Shown here one piece after another: positions 1-6,991 of a stretch of DNA of 41,736 nucleotides. Every line of letters begins with the position of its first letter. The first letter of the stretch is position 1. The translations under genes and the position numbers were made by a program. The notes beneath the pieces are model-generated. The model saw nothing but the letters and a program-made list of their open reading frames with translations. It searched no databases and was not told the origin of the DNA. Source of the DNA: an uncultured Anaerolineaceae bacterium (GTDB taxonomy: Bacteria; Chloroflexota; Anaerolineae; Anaerolineales; Anaerolineaceae); contig CALCNO010000221.1 of NCBI GenBank assembly GCA_937897615.1, forward strand, positions 1 to 41,736. Direction: 5' to 3'.

Positions 1-75
1 GAGCGCGGAAGGCGCTCGAATGTTTATACCCCGCATGGGGTACCCCAACCAACATTTGTGCTTTAAAACAAAAGT
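1..75. other. Non-coding stretch with hairpins downstream of tRNA-Lys
   Basis: No gene is visible. Bases 1-17 form a perfect 6-bp hairpin (GAGCGC / GCGCTC around GGAAG) and 28-43 form another (TACCCC / GGGGTA around GCAT). Neither has a clear T-run. They lie just downstream of the minus-strand tRNA and may help 3' processing or termination. The window edge prevents a firmer call. Confidence 0.4.
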
Positions 76-146
76 GAGCGCGGAGGGGCTCGAACCCTCA
101 ACCAACGGCTTAAAAGGCCGCTGCTCTACCGTTGAGCTACGCGCCC
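75..146 (-). tRNA. tRNA-Lys(UUU)
   Basis: Read on the minus strand the 72 nt fold as a cloverleaf. The 7-bp acceptor stem is GGGCGCG/CGCGCTC with one G-U, the D arm contains the AGCTCAACGGTAGAGC pattern, the anticodon loop is CTTTTAA giving anticodon TTT, and the T arm has a GGTTCGAGCC-type loop. The discriminator base is A. No CCA is encoded after it (CTTT follows), so CCA must be added by nucleotidyltransferase. A consensus promoter lies just upstream. Confidence 0.96.
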
Positions 147-164
147 ATTGCTGGGACGGCATGA

Positions 165-193
165 ATTCTATCACGCCCATCCGCATGCGTCAA
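165..193 (-). promoter_or_regulatory. Promoter of tRNA-Lys
   Basis: On the minus strand TTGACG (193-188) and TAGAAT (170-165) are separated by exactly 17 bp. This predicts transcription starting about 11 nt before the tRNA 5' end. It sits between the upstream gene's terminator and the tRNA, so the tRNA has its own transcription unit. Confidence 0.8.
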
Positions 194-194
194 T

Positions 195-230
195 AAAAAA
201 GCCGGCAGGTCATTTAGCCGCCGGCTTTTA
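195..230 (-). terminator. Intrinsic terminator after the aminotransferase gene
   Basis: The inverted repeat GCCGGC (201-206) / GCCGGC (220-225) is flanked by an A-run on the left and a T-run on the right. On the minus strand it is a GC hairpin followed by TTTTTT, placed 17 nt past the aminotransferase stop. The symmetric flanks could make it bidirectional. Confidence 0.8.
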
Positions 231-247
231 CTGCAAAGTCGCTGGTG

Positions 248-1318
248 TTACCCCTGCTTGATGTATTCGTCCAGTGCGGCCAGCAGCGCTTCCACATCGC
301 TCATCTGCGTTTCACCCATGGTGGCAATGCGCAGGCTGATGTCTTTGAGCTTGCCGTAACCGTTGGCAATACGCAGGCCCTTGGTCTGCAGGAACTTGTT
401 AAGCGCACTGATATCCCAATTGAGGCTGTTGCGCAGGGTCACCACTGTCTTGGAGCGGTACTCCGGCTTGGCAACCGTTTCCATGCCGTGCCTGGCGGCC
501 CAATCCTGCACACGTTTCGACATAGCCGCGTGGCGGGCAAAGCGTGGTTCCAGTCCCTCGGCAAAGATGCGATCCAGCTGGAAATCCAGCGCAAAGATCA
601 ACGGCATCACCGGGGTCATCGGGGTACTGTCCTTGAGGCGATGTTTCTCCATCAGCAGCAGGTCAAAATACCAGCCGCGGTTGCTGACCGCTTCGGCTTT
701 CTTCATGGCGCGGTCAGAGGCAGCCGCCAGGGCTAAACCCGGGGGCAGCGCCAGGCATTTCTGCGAGGAAGTGAGCAAAAAGTCGAGCCCGAGTGCATCG
801 AACTCGATCTTCACACCGCCCAGCGAGGAAACAGCATCCACCAGGATCAGTGTATCCGGGCTGGTTTCATGGCAGACCTTGACCAGGTCGGCCAGCGGGT
901 TTTCCACGCCACTGGAAGTTTCATTGTGCACAATGGTAACGGCTTCATAGTGCTTCTTTTTCAGTGCGTCGCGCAGCATATCGGGAGTGATCGCTTCGCC
1001 CATTTCCACTTCCAGCTTGTCGGCCTGCTTGCCGTTGGCAATCGCCACATCGTTCCAGCGCTGGGCAAAGGAGCCATTCACGCAGGAGAGCACCGTCTCC
1101 TGCACAAAGTTGCGGATACCGGCTTCTTGCATACCGGAACCAGAGCTGGCAGCCTGGAATACGCGTGTTGTCGTGTAGAAGAGATCCTTGGCTTTGGCCT
1201 CGGAGCGTTGGAAGATCGCTTCGAAGTCCTTGCTGCGGTGCGGCAGCATTGGCTTGGTCTGTGCAGCCAAAACTTCTGGCGCCACGTCAACCGGACCCGG
1301 CACAAACATATGGGACAT
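248..1318 (-). CDS. Class V PLP aminotransferase (serine/alanine--glyoxylate aminotransferase family)
   Basis: A 356-residue protein of the small class V (fold I) PLP aminotransferase family, which transfers amino groups from serine or alanine to glyoxylate or pyruvate; some relatives act in phosphonate metabolism. The sequence shows the N-terminal FVPGPVDVAPEV signature (about 5-16), the cofactor-phosphate segment SSGSGMQEA (58-66), the PLP-ring aspartate in DAVSSLGG (D161) and the Schiff-base lysine K187 in SSQKCLALPPG. Length is normal. The start is preceded by an AAGGAGAG ribosome site. It lies downstream of the sortase and small-protein genes on the same strand but 60 bp away with a hairpin between, so it may be separately controlled. 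Substrate cannot be settled by reading; serine-glyoxylate or alanine-glyoxylate chemistry is most likely. Confidence 0.9.
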   Translation of the reverse strand: MSHMFVPGPVDVAPEVLAAQTKPMLPHRSKDFEAIFQRSEAKAKDLFYTTTRVFQAASSGSGMQEAGIRNFVQETVLSCVNGSFAQRWNDVAIANGKQADKLEVEMGEAITPDMLRDALKKKHYEAVTIVHNETSSGVENPLADLVKVCHETSPDTLILVDAVSSLGGVKIEFDALGLDFLLTSSQKCLALPPGLALAAASDRAMKKAEAVSNRGWYFDLLLMEKHRLKDSTPMTPVMPLIFALDFQLDRIFAEGLEPRFARHAAMSKRVQDWAARHGMETVAKPEYRSKTVVTLRNSLNWDISALNKFLQTKGLRIANGYGKLKDISLRIATMGETQMSDVEALLAALDEYIKQG

Positions 1319-1378
1319 AACACTCTCCTTAATTAATTGAGATTTGTTAACCCCGGAGCATTCCCCCCGGGAAGTACC

Positions 1379-1582
1379 TTATCGCAGGAAGAAGGATAAC
1401 GCTACCAGAATCACAAAAAACGACCCGGCCAGAATGCCGATGCGCTTGAGATCCTGTTTGACATAGCTGTAATCGGGCTTGAACTCCGCAGTCACGGCAC
1501 GGCCATGCGCGCGGGCGGCAGAGGCTTTTTCAACCGGGGTAACTGAGCTGCTTACAGAGCGTTTTTGTTTTTTGTTTGCCAT
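1379..1582 (-). CDS. Small single-pass membrane protein, function unknown
   Basis: A 67-residue protein with a basic, polar N-terminal half and one strongly hydrophobic C-terminal segment (about residues 48-66, RIGILAGSFFVILVALSFF), so probably a tail-anchored inner-membrane protein. I chose the ATG at 1582 because GAGGAG lies about 8 nt before it; a longer reading to 1651 lacks a ribosome site. It starts 34 nt after the sortase stop on the same strand, so co-transcription with the sortase is likely. I do not recognise a family. A role beside the sortase is only inferred from position. Confidence 0.75.
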   Translation of the reverse strand: MANKKQKRSVSSSVTPVEKASAARAHGRAVTAEFKPDYSYVKQDLKRIGILAGSFFVILVALSFFLR

Positions 1583-1616
1583 ATGAAATCTCCTCGTGGC
1601 TATTGTAATCCAAGTT

Positions 1617-2528
1617 TTAAGAATTGGTGTCCAAAACCGCTGTAACAACAATGCGTTTGTTGTCCACGCGGTAAGGATAGCAGGAAATGAGGGTCAGCGT
1701 GGCGTTTTCGGTGGGATCCATCACCTGCACATCCGTAGGGTTCACAATTTGCGTACCGGTAACAATGTAAGTATAGGAGCGATCCTGGGTGATAACGATC
1801 ACCTCATCGCCCGGCTCGAGCTTATCCAAATCCTTGAACAGTTCGCCAAAGATGTCGTTGTGGGCTGAAACCACCATGTTACCCTTTTGGCCGGGGTTGG
1901 CAGTGCTCAAATGCTGGCCGATACCTTTTTTCAACTGCTCCCAGTTATCCCCCATCACCACAGGGGCATTCAGGCTGATCTTGGGGATCTGCATCTGGCG
2001 CGCGGTTTGCGGGCCGGGTGTGGGGATGGGCAGGTTCTCATACGTCTGCATAATCGCCTGAAGATGCTCCGGTATCTCCGAGGTATTGGGCAGCACCTCC
2101 ACCCCCTCCACCGGCGCAGTGTGGCCGCTGGGCAGCACCACTGCGGTGATCAGCGCAGTGGGGGTGAGACTGTTCGCATTCAGTTCGCCCGCAAATTCCT
2201 TATTGAGATTAGTAAGCAGTTTGGCGCCGTTGAAGAGGATAAAGAAAAGTCCCAGTATGGCAACAATCTCTACCCCGTAGAGCACCTTATCAAATGAGCT
2301 TTTTCTACGCGCTCGGGCGCGCCGGCGCAGGTCTGAGGGAGAGTTTTCCTCTTCCTCCTCGATCTCCAGTAAGGTAGGCGCGGGAGCCTGCTCCCCTTCC
2401 ACGCGGACGACCCGCCCGGATTTGCGGTAGGCATCCAGGCGCGCCTCACGCTCTGCACGGCGTTTTTCCACCAGCAGTTGGCGCAGTTCATCCGATGAGA
2501 GTTCTTCCAGGGTTTTCTTGCGCGGCAT
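1617..2528 (-). CDS. Sortase family transpeptidase (class D/E-like)
   Basis: A 303-residue membrane-anchored cysteine transpeptidase. It has a long charged cytoplasmic N-terminal part (many Arg/Glu, including an EIEEEEE run), one transmembrane segment (VEIVAILGLFFILF) and an extracellular sortase domain. Catalytic residues are visible: H223 in VVSAHNDIFGE, C283 in TLISCYPY and R292 in DNKRIVV. Sortases cleave a C-terminal sorting signal and join the protein to cell-wall or pilin amines. The start at 2528 is supported by AGGAA upstream; an extension to 2711 would run into the divergent HAD gene. No protein here shows a clear LPxTG-like tail, so its substrates must lie elsewhere. The long acidic cytoplasmic region is unusual. 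Confidence 0.92.
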   Translation of the reverse strand: MPRKKTLEELSSDELRQLLVEKRRAEREARLDAYRKSGRVVRVEGEQAPAPTLLEIEEEEENSPSDLRRRARARRKSSFDKVLYGVEIVAILGLFFILFNGAKLLTNLNKEFAGELNANSLTPTALITAVVLPSGHTAPVEGVEVLPNTSEIPEHLQAIMQTYENLPIPTPGPQTARQMQIPKISLNAPVVMGDNWEQLKKGIGQHLSTANPGQKGNMVVSAHNDIFGELFKDLDKLEPGDEVIVITQDRSYTYIVTGTQIVNPTDVQVMDPTENATLTLISCYPYRVDNKRIVVTAVLDTNS

Positions 2529-2614
2529 AAGGGTTCCTACAGGTTGATTCCTTAAAGGATTATACTCGATTCGCCCACCGCCCTTCCCGTGCAGCCAGCC
2601 GCAAGGGAATATGT

Positions 2615-2620
2615 TAAAAT
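2615..2620 (+). promoter_or_regulatory. -10 box of HAD gene, nearly leaderless
   Basis: TAAAAT preceded by TGT (extended -10 form) ends 9 nt before the ATG at 2630, with no SD sequence. Transcription should start at or within about 3 nt of the start codon. Confidence 0.55.
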
Positions 2621-2629
2621 TACTGCTAT

Positions 2630-3412
2630 ATGGAAAAAACAACCTACAAGAATTACCTGATTGATATGGACGGTGTGCTGGTGAAAGGGAAAACCCCCAT
2701 CCCCGGCGCACCCGATTTTATCGACCGCATGCTCAGCCGTGGGATCAAATTCCTCATCCTCACCAATAACCCGCTTTACACACAACGCGACCTGGAACAC
2801 CGCCTAAAAAACAGCGGTTTTAATGTGCCCGCGGAGAACATCTTTACATCAGCCATTGCTACCGCGCGCTTTTTACAAAGCCAGACTCCCAACGGAACAG
2901 CGTTTGTCATCGGTGAAAGCGGGCTCACTCAGGCACTCCACGAAGTGGGATTCATTCAAACCGACACCAACCCGGATTATATGGTGCTGGGTGAAGTGAA
3001 CAACTACAATTTTGAGCTAATCACCAAAGCCATCAGGCTGATCAACGACGGCGCTATGTTCATTGCCACCAACCCCGATAACACCGGCCCGCTCGAAAGT
3101 GGTATCGTACCTGCCACCGGCGCACTGGCGGCCTTGATCGAAAAAGCTACCGGCAAGGCTCCCTTCTTTGTGGGCAAGCCCAACCCGCTGATGATGCGCA
3201 GTGCTTTGCGCTACCTCAATGTACATTCCGAGAACACGGTGATGATTGGCGACCGCATGGACACCGATATCGTTGCCGGCGTAATGAGCGGGCTCGATAC
3301 CATCCTGGTACTCTCCGGGGTTTCCCGGCGTGAAGACATCAAGCGTTTCCCCTACCGCCCAACGCTTGTGCTCAATTCCGTGGCAGACATCACTTTTGAG
3401 GAGTTAAAGTAA
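2630..3412 (+). CDS. HAD-superfamily IIA hydrolase, NagD-like phosphatase
   Basis: A 260-residue cytoplasmic HAD phosphatase of the NagD/Pho13 subgroup, which removes phosphate from small metabolites such as nucleotide monophosphates or phosphoglycolate. Motif I is D12-M-D14-G, motif II is LTNN (T45), motif III uses K183 in VGKPNP and motif IV is GDRMDTD (D208, D211, D213). The cap segment between about 60 and 175 fits type IIA. The length is typical. It is transcribed away from the sortase gene from a short intergenic region. The start codon appears leaderless. The exact substrate is unknown. Confidence 0.92.
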   Translation: MEKTTYKNYLIDMDGVLVKGKTPIPGAPDFIDRMLSRGIKFLILTNNPLYTQRDLEHRLKNSGFNVPAENIFTSAIATARFLQSQTPNGTAFVIGESGLTQALHEVGFIQTDTNPDYMVLGEVNNYNFELITKAIRLINDGAMFIATNPDNTGPLESGIVPATGALAALIEKATGKAPFFVGKPNPLMMRSALRYLNVHSENTVMIGDRMDTDIVAGVMSGLDTILVLSGVSRREDIKRFPYRPTLVLNSVADITFEELK

Positions 3413-3483
3413 TTCCTGTTTGCCTGCGTTGTTGCGCGAAGGCATTTAAATCCAAAGCATTCGATTGACAAAGCCGAGAGAAG

Positions 3484-4428
3484 TTAAATCGTGTTTCCGC
3501 AGCCGCGGCAATAGCGGTCGCCGGGATTGGTGCGCTTGCCACAGTGCGGGCAGTATTGCACGCGCACTTCCAGATCTTCAGAGGGGTTTCTCTGATTCCT
3601 GAGTTTTCTGAAGCCGTTGGAAAACGGATTTGCCCAGAAGCCGGCCAACAGGCTGACCAGGAGCATCAACACGATGCCTGCCAAAATGAGTGAACCGGCT
3701 ACCACCAGGCTGCGATTATCCAACACCTGCGTCATCACATTGGAGACCGTGTGACCCAAGCCTGAATTCTGTATGATGGGCGTGGCGGCAGCCACCGGCA
3801 AGTTGGAAGCACTCAGCTCATTACTGGTGCGCGTATAAGAAACCGAAGCGGTAAAGGTGATCCCGCTTGCCAGCGAACCAAAATCGCGCTTGTAATACAA
3901 CAAACCATCAGCAATGTTCAATTCACCGAGCCCCATAAAAGGAGTAGTGCTGAAATCCTTTGAGTAACGGGGCTGCTGTACTTTGACCACCAATTCGTCG
4001 ATTGGATAATCGCAGATCCAGGAAAAGGTAAAGCTGCGGGTATCTTCATCAGTAATGATATTGGGATCGTAATGTTCAATGTAAAGTTCGTTGCTTGAAG
4101 TAGTCAACACCACCACATTCCAACTTCCCTCAGGTTCAAGCGAATATCCCACATTGTAAAGAAGTCCATCCAGGTCACGGGTTGCTACTTTGTAAGGCGC
4201 GCCCGCACTGTTGGGAATGCGCAAACTAACGCGTGCCGGCAATGGCGTATCGTTTGAGATCTGCACACGGTAAATGACCAGCAACTGCGCGCGGTCGTAA
4301 TCCGGCCACAGGTCAATCTCCATACGTTTAATCCTCACCGGGCTTTCTTCTTGCCGGGTGAAGGCCGTAGTACAGAGCGTCGCCGCCAGAATGAAAACAA
4401 CCAGAACTTTTCGCAACTCGATTTTCAT
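3484..4428 (-). CDS. Exported/membrane protein with C-terminal zinc ribbon, function unknown
   Basis: A 314-residue protein with a signal-like hydrophobic segment at the N-terminus, a large extracytoplasmic beta-rich region (about 30-225) and one transmembrane helix (LVVAGSLILAGIVLMLLVSLLAGF). It ends in a short cytoplasmic double-Cys zinc ribbon (CPHCG and CRGCG). I do not recognise the extracellular domain. The layout suggests a membrane protein whose zinc ribbon reports to or docks on a cytoplasmic partner, but that is inference. ATG 4428 is used; a TTG at 4434 lies 5 nt after a TACACT box and could be a leaderless alternative. No SD precedes either. The neighbours are divergent or convergent, so it is probably monocistronic. 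Confidence 0.75.
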   Translation of the reverse strand: MKIELRKVLVVFILAATLCTTAFTRQEESPVRIKRMEIDLWPDYDRAQLLVIYRVQISNDTPLPARVSLRIPNSAGAPYKVATRDLDGLLYNVGYSLEPEGSWNVVVLTTSSNELYIEHYDPNIITDEDTRSFTFSWICDYPIDELVVKVQQPRYSKDFSTTPFMGLGELNIADGLLYYKRDFGSLASGITFTASVSYTRTSNELSASNLPVAAATPIIQNSGLGHTVSNVMTQVLDNRSLVVAGSLILAGIVLMLLVSLLAGFWANPFSNGFRKLRNQRNPSEDLEVRVQYCPHCGKRTNPGDRYCRGCGNTI

Positions 4429-4475
4429 GGTCAATAATTAGTGTAACATAAACAACAGGCAGCTCACTTCCATGT

Positions 4476-4481
4476 TACAAT
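4476..4481 (+). promoter_or_regulatory. -10 box driving the CDF leader RNA
   Basis: TACAAT preceded by TGT matches an extended -10. The predicted transcription start is near 4488, right where the folded leader begins. No good -35 is visible. Confidence 0.5.
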
Positions 4482-4487
4482 CTTGCT

Positions 4488-4593
4488 ACCCGGGCGGAGC
4501 ACTCAGCCCGGCAGCCAACAAAACCTCAAAGGTGCGCCCGATGCCGCAAGGCAAAAGGTACACAGAGGTTTTATTTGTTAATAGCGAGTAAAC
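4488..4593 (+). ncRNA. Structured 5' leader of the CDF transporter gene (candidate cis-regulatory RNA)
   Basis: The roughly 105-nt leader contains three perfect stems. These are CCGGGC 4490-4495 / GCCCGG 4506-4511, AAAACCTC 4520-4527 / GAGGTTTT 4565-4572, and nested in the second TGCC 4542-4545 / GGCA 4550-4553 closed by a GCAA (GNRA) tetraloop. GGGCG 4492-4496 can alternatively pair with CGCCC 4535-4539, which would break the first stem. The position before a metal exporter suggests metal or ion sensing. It does not match any riboswitch consensus I can recall, including NiCo, Mn (yybP-ykoY), fluoride and c-di-GMP. Confidence 0.45.
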
Positions 4594-5493
4594 ATGCGTT
4601 GGGTCAGAGAATTACAACCACATACTGAACAAAACAAACTATACCGCCAGGCACTAGCCATTACCCTGACGGGAAATTTACTGCTGGCCGCAGGCAAAGC
4701 TGCGGCAGCGGCACTTTCTGGCAGCGCAGCGCTCTACTCGGATGCCGCCAACTCCATCTCCGATGTAGTGTATTCGCTGCTGATGGTGCTCGGTTTGTGG
4801 GTTGCCATGCAGCCTCCCGACCTTTCTCATCCTCAGGGGCACGCCCGCTTTGAACCGCTGGTGGGCATGTTGGTGACCATTTCAATGGCAATTGCCGCTT
4901 TCACCGCAGCCCGGAATTCTTATTTGCGATACATGGCCGGCGGTGAGACTATCGCACTGGACCTGCCAACGCTCGTTTTGCTGGTCAGCGCTGCCATCAA
5001 AGCAGGGATGTATGTAGCGATTGCTCGCATTGCCAAAAAACTGCTCAGCCCAACCCTTAAAACCACTGCACGCGATAACCTCAGTGATGTCCTCACTTCA
5101 AGCGCCGCTTTTCTGGGCGTGCTTGGCTCCAACTTCATCCACCCACTCTCCGACCCGATTGCCGGTCTTCTGGTAGCCCTGTGGATCTTCCGCCAGGCTT
5201 TTATGGCAGGCAAGGAGAATCTTGGTTTTCTCACCGGCAAGGGCGCCCCACGCGAAGAGGTAGAGGAGTTCGTCAAAGCTGCCGAATCTGTGCCGGGCGT
5301 ATTGCGGGTACATCACATCATGACCGATTACGTTGGCCCGCGCCTGATGATCGACCTTCACATCAACGTGGATGGCAATAAGACCTTGCACGAGGTGCAT
5401 GAGATCTCAGACCAGGTAATCCAACGGCTGGAGCAATTCCCCGGCGTAGACCGTGCCTACGTACACGTGGAACCCCATGACTGGGTCGATTAG
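4594..5493 (+). CDS. Cation diffusion facilitator (CDF) family metal transporter
   Basis: A 299-residue inner-membrane protein that exports divalent metals (Zn, Cd, Co, Fe or Mn) in exchange for protons. Six transmembrane segments lie between about 20 and 205, followed by a cytoplasmic domain with the C-terminal ferredoxin-like fold (about 210-299). Metal-site residues are visible: D50 and D57 in LYSDAANSISD, D161 and D165 in RDNLSD, and the HPQGHARFEP loop (H79, H83). The first site uses D rather than H in the fifth-helix motif (D161-x3-D165), a pattern more often seen in Mn or Fe transporters than in Zn-specific ones, so the metal is uncertain. The gene follows a long, apparently folded leader RNA. 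Confidence 0.92.
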   Translation: MRWVRELQPHTEQNKLYRQALAITLTGNLLLAAGKAAAAALSGSAALYSDAANSISDVVYSLLMVLGLWVAMQPPDLSHPQGHARFEPLVGMLVTISMAIAAFTAARNSYLRYMAGGETIALDLPTLVLLVSAAIKAGMYVAIARIAKKLLSPTLKTTARDNLSDVLTSSAAFLGVLGSNFIHPLSDPIAGLLVALWIFRQAFMAGKENLGFLTGKGAPREEVEEFVKAAESVPGVLRVHHIMTDYVGPRLMIDLHINVDGNKTLHEVHEISDQVIQRLEQFPGVDRAYVHVEPHDWVD

Positions 5494-5584
5494 CTAAGCA
5501 GCAACACCTGCCCTGCTGCATCAGCGCTTCTGTATTGCACCGGCAAGCTCACTTAAGTTACTTCCCTCACCTGGCTGAATTTGG

Positions 5585-5590
5585 TAAGAT
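5585..5590 (+). promoter_or_regulatory. -10 box of the DUF6504-like gene, leaderless
   Basis: TAAGAT preceded by TGG (extended -10) ends 8 nt before ATG 5599, and no SD sequence is present, so the transcript probably begins at the start codon. Confidence 0.5.
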
Positions 5591-5598
5591 ATTAATTG

Positions 5599-5964
5599 AT
5601 GGCCACCATTCCTGCGCATTTTTATGATGAACCGATCGAGGTTTTCTTTGAGACCCCGCCTGTGCGTGAGAAAACTCCGCACTGCCCGGAGCAGTTCATC
5701 TGGCGCGCGCAATCCTTTCAGATTGCGCAAGTGCTGGAAGAATGGGTGGATTACAAGCGCCGTGGGCGCATGGCGCGCAATATGGCTCCGGCGCACCTTG
5801 CCAGCGCCAGCCGCCTGGGTTCGTGGGGGGTGGGACGCTTCTATTTTCGCATCCGCACCACAAACGGGCGCATCTTTGAGCTTTATTATGACCGCGCTCC
5901 TGGAGACGCAGACGCGCGCAAAGGAAACTGGTTCCTGCTTGGTGAACGTAAGGAATTGGAATAG
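5599..5964 (+). CDS. DUF6504-like conserved protein
   Basis: A 121-residue soluble protein. The C-terminal half contains GRFYFRIRTTNGRIFELYYD followed by RAPGDADARKGNWFL, which matches my memory of the DUF6504 family; no biochemical function is established. The N-terminal part contains FWRAQSFQIAQVLEEW-like aromatic and helical content. Translation is taken from ATG 5599 rather than the preceding TTG because the upstream -10 box fits a leaderless ATG. An AT-rich stretch follows the stop. Confidence 0.7.
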   Translation: MATIPAHFYDEPIEVFFETPPVREKTPHCPEQFIWRAQSFQIAQVLEEWVDYKRRGRMARNMAPAHLASASRLGSWGVGRFYFRIRTTNGRIFELYYDRAPGDADARKGNWFLLGERKELE

Positions 5965-6023
5965 CAATAATATAAATATTCTTTACAAAACTTTAGAATT
6001 TATTAATATTCTCAATCCTAATA

Positions 6024-6051
6024 TTGACTTTTATTAATCCCGTGCTAAAAT
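6024..6051 (+). promoter_or_regulatory. Promoter of the DUF2089 operon
   Basis: TTGACT (6024-6029) and TAAAAT (6046-6051, with TGC before it) are 16 bp apart inside a very AT-rich region (about 5965-6060). The predicted start near 6058 leaves a leader of about 45 nt before ATG 6104. Confidence 0.75.
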
Positions 6052-6103
6052 ATTTTCACACTAGCCATTAATCTTTTGTTCCACCAAGCTCTGTGAGGCC
6101 GTT

Positions 6104-6517
6104 ATGATCAATAAAACCATCAACAAATGTCCGGTATGCGATGAAGACCTGGCAATCACCCGCCTGTATTGCGTTAACTGCAATACCACCATCGAAGGTC
6201 ACTTTGCAGCCGAACACACGCCGTTTGGCAAACTCACCCCGGAACAGATGCAGTTCCTGCTTACCTTCGTCAAGTGTGAAGGGCGCCTCAACCGCATGGA
6301 AGATGAAATGCGCCTCTCCTACCCCACCCTGCGCAGCCGCTTGAATGAGATCGTTCGGGCGCTGGGGTACGAACCTGGCAAGGATGAAGGCCCCGTTCAA
6401 CTTTCTCCTGAGGAACGCCGTGCCATCCTGGAAGAACTGGATAACGGCACCATCACCTGGGATGAAGCGCAGGCACGCTTGCGCGGAGAACGCCACGGTG
6501 AAGCGGAGGTGAAATGA
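6104..6517 (+). CDS. DUF2089 family zinc-ribbon/HTH protein
   Basis: A 137-residue protein with an N-terminal zinc ribbon (C9-x2-C12 and C23-x2-C26) and a helical segment resembling a winged or sigma-like HTH (about 45-85, LTPEQMQFLLTFV to LRSRLNEIVRALGY). Its C-terminal tail, SPEERRAILEELDNGTITWDEAQARL, resembles a SHOCT-like helical hairpin. DUF2089 proteins are regarded as putative regulators and often precede membrane or YvlB-like genes. Its stop overlaps the next start (ATGA), so the two are translationally coupled. It may control this operon; that is inference. Confidence 0.85.
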   Translation: MINKTINKCPVCDEDLAITRLYCVNCNTTIEGHFAAEHTPFGKLTPEQMQFLLTFVKCEGRLNRMEDEMRLSYPTLRSRLNEIVRALGYEPGKDEGPVQLSPEERRAILEELDNGTITWDEAQARLRGERHGEAEVK

Positions 6518-6912
6518 TGGCCAGCAGTGAAGAACGCCTCAAAGTACTAAAAATGGTTCAGGACGGCAAAATCACCCCGGAGATGGCTGCCGAACTGCTG
6601 AAAGCATTGGATTCCAGCGCGCGCAAACCGCAAGCTGCCGAAGCCAATGCCACCGCCTTCCCCGGCAAAGGTGGGGGGCGTTTCTTCCGGGTGCGCGTTA
6701 CTGATACCGATACCGGCAAGACCCGCGTCAATGTTCGCCTGCCGTTGGGGATGGTGAATGCCGGAATCCGCATGGGCATGCGGTTTTCACCAGAGGTAGA
6801 AGGTTTGGACGCTGCTCGCCTGGCTGAAGCCCTTGCCGCCGGAGAAACCGGCCAGATCATGGACATTTACGACGACGAAGACGGCGAACACGTAGAAGTG
6901 TACATCGAGTAA
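6514..6912 (+). CDS. SHOCT-like/YvlB-type small protein
   Basis: A 132-residue protein. Residues about 3-30 (SSEERLKVLKMVQDGKITPE MAAELL-type) form the short helical hairpin seen at the start of YvlB-like proteins and closely resemble the tail of the preceding DUF2089 protein. The rest (about 50-132) is a beta-rich domain ending in an acidic DIYDDEDGEHVEVYIE tail. The start overlaps the upstream stop by 4 nt. Function is unknown; partnership with the DUF2089 protein through the shared hairpin is plausible. Confidence 0.75.
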   Translation: MMASSEERLKVLKMVQDGKITPEMAAELLKALDSSARKPQAAEANATAFPGKGGGRFFRVRVTDTDTGKTRVNVRLPLGMVNAGIRMGMRFSPEVEGLDAARLAEALAAGETGQIMDIYDDEDGEHVEVYIE

Positions 6913-6991
6913 ATTCCAATTCTCTTCAACACCCTGCAGCGCTCGGCCAGTGGTCGCAGTGTAAGTACAACTTTGTTTTTGCGGAGGAAAA

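Noticed and set aside
1..20. Near-copy of the tRNA-Lys 3' end (GAGCGCGGA...CTCGAA), as if a tRNA remnant or attachment site
   Set aside because: The matching sequence is itself a perfect small hairpin, no T-stem or other tRNA part can be built to its right, and the window ends here. No integrase is nearby.
4488..4593. Known riboswitch in the CDF leader (NiCo, yybP-ykoY, fluoride, c-di-GMP)
   Set aside because: None of the conserved core sequences I know for these classes is present, so only a generic structured leader is claimed.
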